From positions 4,736,930 through 4,800,929 of the forward strand of contig NC_083645.1 of NCBI RefSeq assembly GCF_963576545.1: a stretch of 64,000 nt of DNA. The letters are read 5' to 3'. This document shows positions 1-11,960 of the stretch, one piece after another (the first letter of the stretch is position 1; each line of letters begins with the position of its first letter). The translations under genes and the position numbers were made by a program. Below the pieces are notes generated by a model. It was given only the letters and a program-made list of their open reading frames with translations, was not told the origin of the DNA and did not search any database. Source of the DNA: Limanda limanda (Eukaryota; Chordata; Actinopteri; Pleuronectiformes; Pleuronectidae).

Positions 1-110
1 TTTGTCTGAGTGTGATAGAGTTGTTCTCACGAACCATATCTACAATTTCAGTCTCCTGTTCGGCTGTGAAAGTGCGTGTTCTTCCTCCACGGTGTGGTTC
101 TCTTTCAGTC
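1..110 (-). pseudogene. Transposase exon fragment (HTH part), cut by window edge
   Basis: Read on the minus strand, positions 110 to 1 stay open and encode about 36 residues containing GGRTRTFTAEQE followed by EIVDMVRENN. This resembles the second helix-turn-helix of Tc1/IS630-type transposases, which bind the transposon ends. The exon begins right after TATATTTTGCAG on the minus strand, a good splice acceptor, so the fragment may come from a spliced or domesticated transposase. The reading frame leaves the window at position 1, so the catalytic DDE part cannot be checked. The family assignment is from recalled motif similarity only. It could be a live multi-exon gene or an old fragment. Confidence 0.5.
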
Positions 111-1458
111 CTGCAAAATATAAATACTGTGAGCACACTGAATCGAATTTTCGCTTTTTGTGTGTTAACAACTGAGAAAAACTGTAATTCTACCTCTTGC
201 TTTGTCCTCTCTTGTCCAGTTTCTGTTTTCTCCCCGCCGTCTGCCTCTGGGTGTTGAGTGTCCTCCTCACTCCCACTTCCTTCCTCTCTTCCTCTTTGTC
301 TGTCTCTTTTTGTCACTTGCTGTGTCCTTTCCAGGACGGACACACTGGGAGTTGGCAGCAGTGTCTAATAAAGATATAGTAACACAATGTTACTGATGCT
401 CCGAAGACATTAATTCAGACTCCAGAGAGGTCCTTGATGGCTGTGAGTCACTGCTCACCCTCCTTTCTCTTTTAATCTTCAAAATTTCCAGGTCACTCAA
501 AACCTAAATTCAAGATGTCATCAAAAAAGGGAAGAAAATGAAAGCAAACTGATCAGTTTTAAATAAACCGGCTGGAAGACAGACTGCCTTGGTTTATTTT
601 TTCCAGTCTACATTAATATATCCAGCAAGAAATCTGCAGTCTTGTTATTTTTAATCAGCTGGAATCATTTGAAAAACAAAAAACATCTTATGAAAACTCA
701 ATTTTAGTATTCAAGTCACATACAAGCTTTTTTAATCTTTCACATTTTCCCTGAACAAAATGTGTTTTTTTTCTGCCACACTATTGTGAACTGAAGGTGA
801 TATACCAGAGTAATATTGCATTACTCTGGTATTATTTGAGTTCCACCTATATAAATATTAAATATATACTATATATCCTGTATTTGAATATAATATACAT
901 ATTACATAAAATTGGCTCAACAATTGTGTGGGAGAGCTCTTTTGCTGTGAAAATAAGGCACATACATTCTGTGTGTGTTATCGTTGAGGGAAGGATATAT
1001 TCAGATCATTATTCCAATGGGAGGAATCATTAATGTGGCATTTGAAACTGATACATCAAAAACTGTTTCATTGTTTCATATGATGCTATACAATCTCTAG
1101 CAGGCACAGACACATCAGCTTTCTGATATCAGACACTTATAACATTAGTCCAAGGACAAAAATAACCAAGTTATTTATTTGTATTCTTTGTTATTAAACA
1201 TAAACTCAGAAACATACCTCAGTATCAGCCCTTTTGGACATTGTGTGAAAATTTGTCACAAGATGATTGCAACTGTCATATCTCTACATGATATGATACA
1301 GTGCATATACAGTACTCTTTTCACGCAAATCACCAGACCTCTGATTTTGTAGGCTATTCCTGTTTTGTGATGTAACAGTCACCAGACGAGTTACAATTTG
1401 GCTACCATGTTCATTGGGGAGGAAGGTTATCCAAATTACAAAATACATACGTTTGGGA
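111..1458. other. AT-rich sequence without recognised genes
   Basis: Nothing gene-like is seen. A pyrimidine-rich run lies at about 195-335 and an AT-rich palindromic stretch at about 840-905. The short open frames have no recognisable motif. Confidence 0.6.
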
Positions 1459-1639
1459 CTGACCAACAGTGTTGGGAAGGATACTTTCAAAACGTATTCC
1501 GTTACAGAATACAGAATACATGCACAAAAATGTATTCTGTAACGTATTCCATTACATTAACTAATCTGAGTAACGTATTCTGAATACTTGGAATACTTCC
1601 GGTTCGTATTGCATTTTTTAAGTGTATGATTGCGGCGTT

Positions 1640-1870
1640 GTTATAGTCAGTGGAGCAGCAGCAGTTTAAACTCTCTCTCCACCGATGCTGCGGGCCCGCT
1701 GGATGTCCGGCTCCCATCCACTCCCACCTCTGTGCCGGTCCCACCGGAGGCTGAACCCCCCCCTGCGCCAAGGCTGCCTCGCGCCGTGCAGCGATCGTTT
1801 CGGCGTCGGGTCTATTTTTTGCGCTTGACGCGAGCATATCGCTCGAGGAAACACACTGAAAAAGGATTTT
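1640..1870. other. GC- and CpG-rich block inside the hAT element
   Basis: This block is much richer in G, C and CpG than the AT-rich DNA around it. It has overlapping open frames on both strands (plus 1630-1872; minus 1502-1888), neither with a motif I recognise. It could be a second captured host segment, such as a promoter or first exon, or the remains of the parent transposon's own first exon. The sequence cannot decide between these. Confidence 0.5.
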
Positions 1871-2176
1871 AAACGATATTGATGACATATTTTATATGAT
1901 ATAAATGATAAAGCATGCATCCCATAGTTTGTATTCCCCTTCTGTTGTCCTGGAGTTTTAAATAAAGAGTGGGGGGGGGGGCGGAGAATACGTAATTTAC
2001 CCTCGACACCCGACATTGAATGGAGCAAACAGCGGAGAAGTTCTTGAAGATGGATGACATTAAATTGGGACGCTGTTGCAGTTAATGTTGGAGCAACAAG
2101 TGACCATATGCTTTTATACTACTGGGTCAACGGGTGATATTATTTTAGCGTCGCTTCAGCGTCCGGTGTGAACCCG

Positions 2177-2454
2177 GCATGCCTCGCTGGCCTCCTGCAG
2201 AGCCATGACAGCGGAGCTCTGGGAGCGCAGGTCGGTCTTCTCTCACCAGGCGCTGGAAGGGCAGCTTGCGGATCAGCAGCTCCGTAGATTTCTGGTAGCG
2301 ACGGAACTCTCTCAGAGCCAAGGTCCCGGGGCCTGTAACGGTCCCGAGCGGGTAGCGGTGAGGCTTCTTCACGCCGCCGGGGGCCGGGCGCTCTTACGGC
2401 AGCCCTGGTCTCCAGCTGCTTCCTGGGGGCTTTGCCTCCGGTGGATTTACGAGA
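2177..2454 (-). pseudogene. Histone H3 gene fragment inside the hAT element
   Basis: On the minus strand the sequence encodes RKSTGGKAPRKQL (H3 residues 8-20), then [26 protein letters not shown] with PFQRLVRE, and in another frame [20 protein letters not shown]. Together these cover roughly H3 residues 8-98, the N-terminal tail from K9 to most of the histone fold. It is clearly broken. A frame change falls between the tail and KKPHRY, about 12 extra bases lie around a repeated GGGACC, the IAQDF region is lost with a second frame change, and no start or C-terminus is present. [11 protein letters not shown] matches canonical replication-type H3 rather than H3.3. The likely origin is capture of a host H3 gene by the transposon. 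It makes no working histone. Confidence 0.9.
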
Positions 2455-2639
2455 CAGTGATTAAACTCGTGAAACAGAGAAGTACCGTCATGTAATCCAC
2501 TGATTTCAACAATGTAACTGTATTCTGAATACCATCTATTTAATTTGTAACTGTAACGGAATACAGTTACTCATAATTTGTATTCTAAATACGTAACGCC
2601 GTTACATGTATTCCGTTACTCCCCAACACTGCTGACCAA

Positions 2640-5600
2640 TTAGTACTCTCTTTGAATAAAGAATTATCCTTATATGTTATGGCTATGGTTGACCTTCAAA
2701 AACCGCACCAGGAACACAGGAATCACAGGATCCATAAATCTAAAAGGCTTGACACACTAAACGATTAGCCTGCAGACTTTTCAAAAGAGAATGACATACA
2801 CTAGCTCAAATGTGAACGTTATTAACTTTAGGTTAATAACTTTAAACGATTAACCTTAAGCATCAAGCCAATGGCCTGCACATGCAATTTGTTTGTGTGT
2901 TCATCATCATGGCAAAAATATGATCCTGGAGTCACCTGCAGGAAGATTACAAGTGTTTATACTGCATAAAAGTCAATGTCTAGAATTTATCAATAAATAC
3001 AGAATCTTTGAAAAGGAACAGTGGACGATTTTAAACTTTTATTACCTATTGATTGAAAAAAAAACTGTAGATATGGTTGAAGCTACTGATTCAGATCCTT
3101 AACCTTGTTTCAAATGAGGTGTTTGTTCACATTAGGAAATTTAAGCCACAAATACATGTCACACTACGCTGCAGGATCTCTCACGCTTCATGGACACAAC
3201 TGGTGTGTTCATATCAGAACTGTTATTTTTTCGATAGCTGCCCATTTCATCTCTAATCAGTCACTTGTGCTCGTTCCACGTGTCCAGAATCAAATGTCTG
3301 TTTCCTGCTATACGCGGCTGCACACAGTTGCAGTTCACTGCAGCATTTAGCAATTCATCACGTTTACAAGGACCTTCACGGGCTGAGCTAATGTCAAGAC
3401 CAGAGGATCGGCTCAACCAATTCAATACCCCTAGTACATGTATCACTGGGCAACAGAGAGCTTCCCCTGGCCTCACAGCTAGCGTTAAATAAAAGTGCAG
3501 ACCTCTGTTCTCACTCTCTGTATTTATGGTGTTGGCGTATCGTTTTTTTCTATTACAAGAAAGAATATGTCTGGAAATGTAATACCAAGGTTGTGTATTT
3601 CAATTATCAGGCCACAGAAAGGTTTAAAGCATTGTGCCTTAGTGTTCTTTAGAGTCATTATTAATTAGACAATGACAATTGAAACCAATAAGACGTGTTT
3701 AAAGGAAGGAAGCAGTTTTTGAAGGTAATTGGTACTATTGATTCTTCCTGATGCCCAATCTGATCTCAAATGTGGCAGCTTAGTTTAGAACAGGTCCAAC
3801 ACAATCATATGGCAGAAATGGATTTGCCTGGTTTGGCTTTTCTAAACAAGGAAGAACAGATGTAGAAAGGAGAAGGGGAAAGAAGAGGGGAGGGGTGGTC
3901 AGTCCTTAGGAAGACAGAGAGAAAGGAAGAGCAAATTATAGAGATTCAAAAATGTTGAGCAGCATTGTAAAGATGACTGGCTCGTTAAAACTATGCGACT
4001 TTATTTACACCACTGGATCCTTTCAAATCCTTTATTTACCGTCTGAGGGATAGGGAGTGGAAAATATAAAATTCATGGCTGAACACAAATCTTCACAGTT
4101 ATAATCAGTGGCTTATTCAGCAGCCAGGCTAACTGGTAACTGAGTGTGGTAGTCGGTGGCTAGTTGTGAATGTCAAGTTTTTGGGTAGGTAGCATGTTAG
4201 TGGTTTGCTCACCCTAGCTTCATAGTTCAAAAACGAGCCTTGCGAGCAGCCACTAAGCCGTATCACCACCTGTTTTGGACTCTCTAGTTCAGATGAACTT
4301 TCCAGCGTGATTAGGGCTTCACAAAGTTCAACCTCAACTCTTATACAGTGTGAGACTGTTTTGGATTTGTTCTGCTCCATTAAATCTTGCATGTAAGTCT
4401 AAACCTGCTTTGACTTTAATTCGGTTTACAATACAGTATTTACCAGTCTCAGACAAACTCCAGCCAAGAGATTTGAGACTTGCTCGGGCTGTCATATGAA
4501 AGTCAAAATGTATGAAAGGTATCTGTGGCAACACGACTGAATCCCAATGCCAATAAGGCTTTTACACACATGGCAGTGGAGCTAATGAGATTTACAGTGA
4601 GTGGTGGGGCGTAGGCTTCTTCTTCTTCGTCACAAAAAAGATGGATAGGTCTTAGAAGAGGCACGAGAGGGAGTGGAGAAGAAATGATGAGAGAGGAAGT
4701 GACAGAAAGAGGGAGAAAAGGAGAGAGAGAGTCACCATTTCCCCTAATGGAGCAGGCTTGTGCAATGCTTTTCCCCCTGACTACACTAATGAGCAATTTG
4801 AAGCAGTTTAAGAGCCACTTTGGAGGCTCTCCATCCCTCTCTCTCTTCTCCTTTTCTCCTCCATCCACACTATCTCACTCTTCCTTAGTCTTCTTTCCCC
4901 TGTCTTATCTCTGTCTTCCTTCTCTCATCTGCTTTAGTCATCCTCTACTTTTCTGTCGAGAGCTGTATCTACTTTAGACTGTGTGTGTATGTGTGTGTCC
5001 TCCAGCAAGCTGCCTATTCGTCTGTGTTAAATATACAGGGTAAAGCATAGAGAAGAATACGGAGCGAGAGAGAGAGAGGGGCAGGCCACAGTGAGAGAGG
5101 GATGCTGGGGAGATCTTACACAGAAACATACGCACTAGCAAGAGGCAGATTGGTGTTTACTAAAGCAAATATTTCTTGGAGGCAGCGCTTGTTTGGATGC
5201 ACAAATGATCTAATTGGTTGAGTTAGACCTCAAGGGGTGGAACTATCCAGCTCAGCAGCAATTAGGCAATCAAATCAAATTAAACGTGAACTCGCTCTGA
5301 TCAAAATATAAAAATAAATGAACGTGACTAATATTTCCTTGAAAGTGAATACATTTAGAAAGCTACTCTCGGTGGCTGCAGGGCTACAAAGTGGCTTTTT
5401 GCATCAACAGCAGAGAGAAGCTGGCCCTATTAAAAACAAACTTGCATTAGAGGAAGAGGAAAGAATCTCTGGCCCGAGACAGAGATAGCGAAACGGCCCA
5501 CAAGACATTTAACTTTCAATTTAGAAATAACCTACCAAAAAGCAACTAAAATATACCAGTTAATTCTCAATATAGAGATTCTATTTTCTGCATTTACAGG

Positions 5601-8029
5601 AATAATTATAAAACAGTAGACTAACATGTCCTCAGCAACATGGTCTCTACTGGCTGTATATGTATGTTATGTCATGATTGTAAGACACTCACTGCTACAT
5701 GTGTCGCTGACCAGTGTCATGGCAACAGTATATAATAGATGTGAATGTCAGAGTGATATAAAAGGCAACTCACAGGAGTGTTATGCAGCTATGTTTCGTG
5801 GAAAATGAGCGGATAACCAAGAAGCCAAAACCTCATTCAGAACGAGAGGGACTAAAAGAGCTCTGTTGCTACTGGGGAGCTGCTGGAATCCAATAAAAGT
5901 CCAATTGTTTCTTTAGTTGTAAGGTTGAGTTTGATACAAGGGAGAAATGAATGTCTTTGCAATCCATGCGGGGCACGTTACCAAAGGTACACATGACTCA
6001 CACTGTTTGCTCTGCTGTCGTGACAAATTGAGCTAATGATATTTAGTGCATACGGTTCATCTTAGCTAAGTCATTTTAATATTCCATAAGAGCAGACAAA
6101 CAACGCTAATGACATTGGCATTGTTCTTACCTGCCCCCTGGAGTCTGCGCTAAAGCGTTAGAACACAGTCTTCCACAAGTGGCCAAGGAGGAGAGGATGG
6201 AAAGGAAAATAAAAGATCAGTGGGGGGAGTAAAAAGGTGACAGAGGGCGCCTCGGCGACTGAGACTCACCAGCAGCCAGATCCAGGCTAATAGCACAGGA
6301 ACAGAAGGAAGTCTCAAGCTGAAATGTGTATCGAAGGAAGAAAGTTAACAAGGTAATTTTACTAAGGATAAGTCTGTGTGTTTGTGAAAGAAACAAATAC
6401 ACCTTTTTTATATCCTTGCCCTGTTTTATTAGAAGAAAAACATCTCAGGGACTGGAAAGAGCCCAGATCTACTTTAAACTGCCTTTAGCATGAGATAATA
6501 ATTCCCCAAGCAGGTGTATTTGTATATTGGTTTTATCACCTGTTTGGGAGAATTACACCAATCAGCCATAATATTAAATGCTCATAGTTTGGGCTACTAT
6601 TAGACTCATACCTATAATAGTTTTACAAGCTGCATGTTTTGAATAAACATTATTTGTCTCATACTGTTCACTGCTGCAGTCCTCACTTCACCCTTCTTAG
6701 ATACTGTGTTTCAGCCCAGTCTGCTCTGATTGGTCGACTGCTTCGAGCGTGGAGTATGTTATATGTTACCTCCTGATATAGACACAGGAATGTAAACAAG
6801 GCGTTACAAAAGTAGAGTCTTCTAGAGAGTCTTTGTGCACACAGAATAATACACCAAAGAAAAGGGAAAACTTCAAAAAGCTCAATATGGGTGCTTTGAA
6901 ATTGGTAACTGCATTTAACATTGTGTCTTGGTGTGTGTACTGATAATACAACAACTGTAAAACATCATAGCTACCAACTTTATTATTTGTAAACATATGA
7001 TTTCTCTAGTACCAATGTAAAAAGTATTTTTAACAGTTTTAATAACAAGCATCTTAACATGACACGGTTAGAAATGGGTAGACTTTAAAGGGCCATTATT
7101 TAACACATTTCTGGAATTTTATTTTAAAAAAATTGTTCCCATAAGATGATATATCCGTGGTTTAAAGTCGGAAAAACTGCTGCAATGTGTATTTCCATGT
7201 CCTCTCTTCTGCCTCGCTCTTGCCCTCCAGAATGAACAGGTTTTTTCGCCTGCCTCTTTAATTATTTATGAGCCCCACCTCTGATTGGCTGACTGCACTT
7301 TGAGTGACATGCGACCTATCATCTGTCTTATTCTGCAGATTGCCGATTTCTCCGGTAAACTCAGCTAAAGGTGTAACATCCAGAGTTTCAGGGCCGAGTT
7401 TCACGATGTAGTTTCAGTCCAGAGTAACGTTTATATTTACACAATAAGGTCCCTTGAAGCTTTCTGACCCTCATTGTCCAGTATAAGCCTCTCTCTCAGT
7501 TTGTAAAGAAAGTGACCTGAAAAAGCACTGTAAAATGTCATTCAAGTAGTTTAGTAATAAGTAAGAAATAAGCGAACCATGAAATGTTTACTGAAACCAC
7601 TAATCCTAAGGTGAGGAATTTACTTACTTCAATTTTCAACCAGGTTATCAGCAGGTTGAAGCACCAACAAAACAATTTATTGCAACCATGCAGGGCTGGG
7701 CTCAGTTGGGGACCAGTACCCTTGGGGGGGGATGCTGGACATGAACAGAGAATGAGCCATACAAGATCAGAGCTGTAAGCCAACATCAACAAGGCAGGCG
7801 GACACACTGGGAAGCATAACAGGCTGACAAGCTGAAGATCCCACAAGACAAAACTGAGCCTCCACATTAGGTCGACTCACGACAACCCCGAAATCCTAAT
7901 AACATACATCTTTTGGAAGCTTCAGAAAATCCTTTGCGCCTCTGTGATGATCAACATCAAAACGGCAAGCACGAGCAGTCGCACAATACATCAACCAGAA
8001 GGAGCCGCCCGTCCTGACACTTGTGTGCA
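2640..8029. other. Long stretch without recognised genes
   Basis: No exon or RNA gene is recognised. Purine-rich runs occur at about 3845-3935 and 4660-4730, facing pyrimidine-rich sequence at 4830-4930. Two spots share CTCTGATTGG followed by CGACTG or CTGACTG (about 6723 and 7280) within GC-richer DNA; they may be parts of an old dispersed repeat. Open frames such as minus 4503-4868 are low-complexity. Confidence 0.5.
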
Positions 8030-8270
8030 AGAAGAACATGAGATTGGACTAACAGCTACATTTCCAATGTGAGATCGCCACAACTTTCCTACAACCAAAC
8101 ATTGTCAGGACAGTGATCATAGTTGATATTATGCTCCCGCTGGAGGAGGGTATGGAGGCAGTCTTCAAGAGGAAGACGATATAGCATGCACAGAGGCAGG
8201 TCAGAAGTCAGATACCAACCTGGTAGAAGTCTGCCGCAGAAGCTTTGTTGGAAAATTCTCCCAAATTGAC
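8030..8270 (+). mobile_element. Non-LTR retrotransposon remnant, restriction-like endonuclease end
   Basis: One frame reads QPNIVRTVIIVDIMLPLEE then GMEAVFKRK before a stop at 8182. After a frame change it reads NLVEVCRRSFVGKF. These resemble the C-terminal part of some fish LINE proteins, where PD, IVELTVPWEE, ERK and PVEVGCRGF occur in that order and form a PD-(D/E)XK-type nuclease. Here VELTVPWEE has become VDIMLPLEE. The copy is old, frameshifted and lacks a reverse transcriptase. The assignment rests on motif order from memory, so it is tentative. Confidence 0.45.
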
Positions 8271-9712
8271 CTAATTGGACTCATTATATAAAACAACTGA
8301 CATGGGAAGCTCCCAGGTAACGACCCTACAGCAGAACCCGAGGGCACTGACGGAGGAGTGACAGGCAGCAGCGCCATGCAGGTGCCTGTTCTCCCACGTG
8401 TTTTCATCGCCTTATCTTTGAAATCCCTCCTCCATCCCTCTTTCTGTCTATCACTTCTCAAGTATTTGTCCTTTGCCTCATGTTTTAAAAGGATTTATTG
8501 TGAGAGTTCATTTTTTCTTTTCAATAGAGACATGAAACGTGTTATGTTCCATTCCTCACCCAACAGCTTTTTAGCCTTGAGTGATTTGAAAAGCCTTTGG
8601 AACAACACTTAGACCATCCTACGTCACTGATACGTTTGATATTATATTTAATGGTTGCTGTTTTTCTAAAGATATACATTTCTTTTCATTTTGGACAGAT
8701 ACAGATGTCTCTCCTCTGCTAACCATCAAACCAAATGTAACACGAATGGGGGATGGGAGTTCCTCCTTTTCCACTTCTTTATTTGTCATATTTCTTCTGT
8801 CATTTGTCATTCTTTGCTTTATTTGTACTTTGTCACTGGCTTACTCTCCTTCCTGTCTCTCACGTGCACATATTCATTCATTTTGTGATGCAGGCTCGCT
8901 GTCAAGTTATGACACATTGTTCCTCGACATCATCCCACCCATCTGTCTGCTCCACCCCCCCCCACGCCCCCTATTTTACCTTCTCCCCAGCATTTGCTCA
9001 CACTTTCTTTAATTTCTTCATTTGTCTATTCTGTATCCCTCCATTTGTCCTTTGCTCACTTTCTCACTCTGCTCCGCCCTTGCAGATTTTTCTTTTATTT
9101 GTCTTCCCCTACCTTGTTCCTTTTCCAGTGCAATAATGAGAAAGTGGTGTCGGGGGATCCCAAGGCCCCTGTCTGTTTCTCTCCATCCTCTCCTTCCCCT
9201 TTTCCTGTTCCTCTCCCATTCATCTTTCTCTGTCCTTCATTCTTTAACCTGAATGAATGACATTTTAAAACATGTTTAAAACATATTACAATAAGATATA
9301 TATATATATATATATATCCAAAATCAGGTAACACTCGTGCAAATATGTTAACAGAAATTTGGTTGCATGAAGTTAAATCCACAGTCCAAAGCAATTTTCA
9401 CAAGTCACGGATGCTCTCTGTCTCTGCTTCTCTCTGTGTGTCTGTGTGTTCAATGATGGGGGCGGGATTAATTTACTGAAATTCAGTCCTGAGCTGTCAC
9501 AGACTGGTTCAGAGTTTACAGTGGAAAGTAAAGAGTTAATACATTTACACTTCGAGATTTGATTTAGAGACACTCCGTTTTAACACCGACTGTTTGCCAA
9601 CTGAGAGTAAAATATAAGAGTTTTGACTTCACCCAGAGTATAATGGAACAGCAGCTGTTCCTTTTGCTTGAATTTGACCAACATGGAAAATGTAACTCTT
9701 ATGAATTTGCTG

Positions 9713-9772
<60 letters not shown>

Positions 9773-11094
9773 TGTAGCCAGTTCCCATGGCGACTGCACT
9801 GTTACAACACAGGTAATGGAACCATGGCTAACAGTCCCTTACCAAGAGGTTGACTCAACTGTAAAAAGTCAGATGCGAAAGGTTAAATCAATACAGGATT
9901 GTTGGGGCAATCATCAATATACTGACTGCATTAAAAATTAACCAACAGGCTCATGGTGGTAAGTATTTTCTATTGGTTTCAATTGATGTGTTTTTGGAAC
10001 TGCCAACAAAGTCCATAAAAGATAAATGTTTCTTTTTTTAAAGTACATTGCTGTCCATACTAATTCTGGCCCCTCACGAGAGGCCGGTTTGGTGTTTGAT
10101 TCAGGACTGCCGACAATGGCAGGGGCGTTGCCGATTATCTGGACTAATGATCCTTTGGCATGAGGGGTTTAGAGACATAATCTTTAATGTCGCGGACTGG
10201 ATCAAAGTCTCCCTGATTTCGTAGTAAAGCTTGCAAGTGAGCAGTAAGCAATATCAAATAAGAGTACCAAAGTGCCGAATAATGGTACCTACCTTATATC
10301 TCGTGCCAGGTGGACAGTAGTGTAGAATGTATTTATAATTATTTCTTAATCATTTCTTCTACTTATAATAATAGTAATACTAATTATAACAAAAACATTG
10401 AGTTTACTCACTAATAGCAATCCATTCCACATCACACAGTCATTTGATCTATTGTTAATATGACAATATTGATATTGAAAGAAACACATGAAAAGGTCCT
10501 GCATATTGTAGACCATTGTACGATGGTGTCATTGACATGTTTTAATGATCTGAGTGCTACTTATTGACTAAATTTTTCATTTGGTTTTCTCCAACAAACA
10601 TTGTACAATTGTTCCTTCGGGCGATTTCCCACTGAGGGGGTATTTTTATAGAGCTCACTCCTGCCGCAATATAAAGAACTTACAGGCCTCACAGGCTCCC
10701 TTTGTGAACTTGTTCCTTTGTAATTTCCACTGTTTTGTCCTTTTAGGGGAAATGTACGTAGAACGCACAGCAGGGAAACACTTGCCTTTGTTGTCAAGCG
10801 CTACTCTCACCGCTTATTAAAAGGATTTCTGAACGATGACGATTACAGTGAAATAACTAAATTTCTTCAAGTGTTGAATGTCTGAATATCAGTTACCCCT
10901 TACAGTGAATTTAACATTGACCCAGAACAGGAACTCCTGTGATGAACAGTTGAGTTAAGATTCTGAGAAATGCATTGTGCTGTGTCATGAGAAGCCTCTA
11001 TTGTAGAAGGAACTTTGATGGATTAATATTCTAGAAATCACTAAACTTTGAAAGACCCAATGTTTCTTAAAGGTAAAATTCTCACAGGATAAAT
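8271..11094. other. Non-coding stretch with pyrimidine runs and TA repeats
   Basis: Between about 8750 and 9260 the plus strand is strongly pyrimidine-rich, which gives several overlapping low-complexity open frames that I do not regard as genes. TA microsatellites lie at 9296-9317 and 9721-9769. The segment at about 10060-10180 is complex and GC-balanced and could be conserved non-coding DNA, but this is untested. Confidence 0.5.
9721..9769. repeat. (TA)n microsatellite
   Basis: An uninterrupted run of alternating T and A of about 49 bases. A shorter run of the same unit lies at 9296-9317. Confidence 0.97.
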
Positions 11095-11960
11095 AATAGA
11101 AGACTTAAAGCCAATAGCCATAGCATTGGGTCTGTGAGGCTATGCTCAGGCACGTAGGTGGTTTGGTCATGATAATACTTTAAAAAATAGGCCAAAATAA
11201 TGGAATCTTAATTAGCCAAATTTTGGCATCATCTTCAATCGATGTTGCAAATGTATCTGGTAGATGTTTATTTTAATTTCACAGTTCTTTCAATATCCTA
11301 ACCAAATTTTATGGCAGTTCCTCTGATAGTTATCAAGATATTTCCGTCTTGGCCAAAATGGCATTTTAGCCAACTCACCAGTCAACTTTCATTAATACAG
11401 CCATGTTGATAGAGAGACCATAGCTCTAATTAAAAAAATGTAAATACAACAACAAATTAAGCACTTTTTTGTGTTAAAAAATGTCTAACTCTGGCACCTC
11501 CTTGTGGTAGCCTAAAAAGGGTGACCTGAAGAAACAGTGAATGGGTTACAAACATATATGGACCTTATCGCATTAATAAAAAACTATAAAAACGCAAAGA
11601 GCTGCAGTTTGTTAGATATTATAATCAAGTCACCTCCAGTTATTAAACCAAGCTGACAGTGAGACTGCCCTTGTTCATATTCTTTGTTTTGTTCACTACC
11701 TTCGTTTGACATGTTAGCATGCTAACATTTGTTAATTTGCACTTAAGTTAAAAGTAAAACAAAGGAAATGGAGTGAATGTCATTAATTTTGCAGCTATTG
11801 AATCCATGTACTGCAAAATCTGGACCTGGTGGTGGTGCCAGGTGATGGCAACAATCGAGAAAGTTAGTTTGTGTTATCTCGGCTGATCTGATGATTGGAA
11901 ATAAATTTCAGGCTGAACCAAAATGGCGGGTCAACCAGCCAGCATCGGCACTCCAAAAAT
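11095..11960 (+). repeat. Old dispersed teleost repeat with GTTAGCATGCTAACA motif
   Basis: This stretch contains CATGTTAGCATGCTAACA (about 11710), GTCATTAATTTTGCAG, and ACCAAATTTTATGGCAG followed by ATCAAGATATTTCCGTC. These phrases recur across many fish genomes in one dispersed repeat family, as far as I recall. The copy is strongly diverged and its ends cannot be placed. No coding capacity is seen. Confidence 0.45.

Larger units (their letters stand above)
1467..2631. mobile_element. Non-autonomous hAT transposon with captured sequence
   Basis: The element starts CAGTGTTGGGAAGGATAC and ends with the inverse, GTTACTCCCCAACACTG. It is flanked by a perfect 8-bp duplication CTGACCAA at 1459-1466 and 2632-2639. 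Inverted ends beginning CAG plus an 8-bp target duplication are the signature of the hAT superfamily. Near both ends, the motifs GTAACGGAATAC and GTATTCCGTTAC repeat several times in both orientations; these may be subterminal transposase-binding repeats. No transposase is encoded. The interior holds a GC-rich block (about 1640-1870) and a histone H3-like fragment on the minus strand (2177-2454). It must have been moved by a hAT transposase supplied from elsewhere. Confidence 0.9.

Noticed and set aside
6552..6590. ACACCAATCAGCCATAATATT, a phrase common in fish repeats
   Set aside because: Too short to define an element or its ends.
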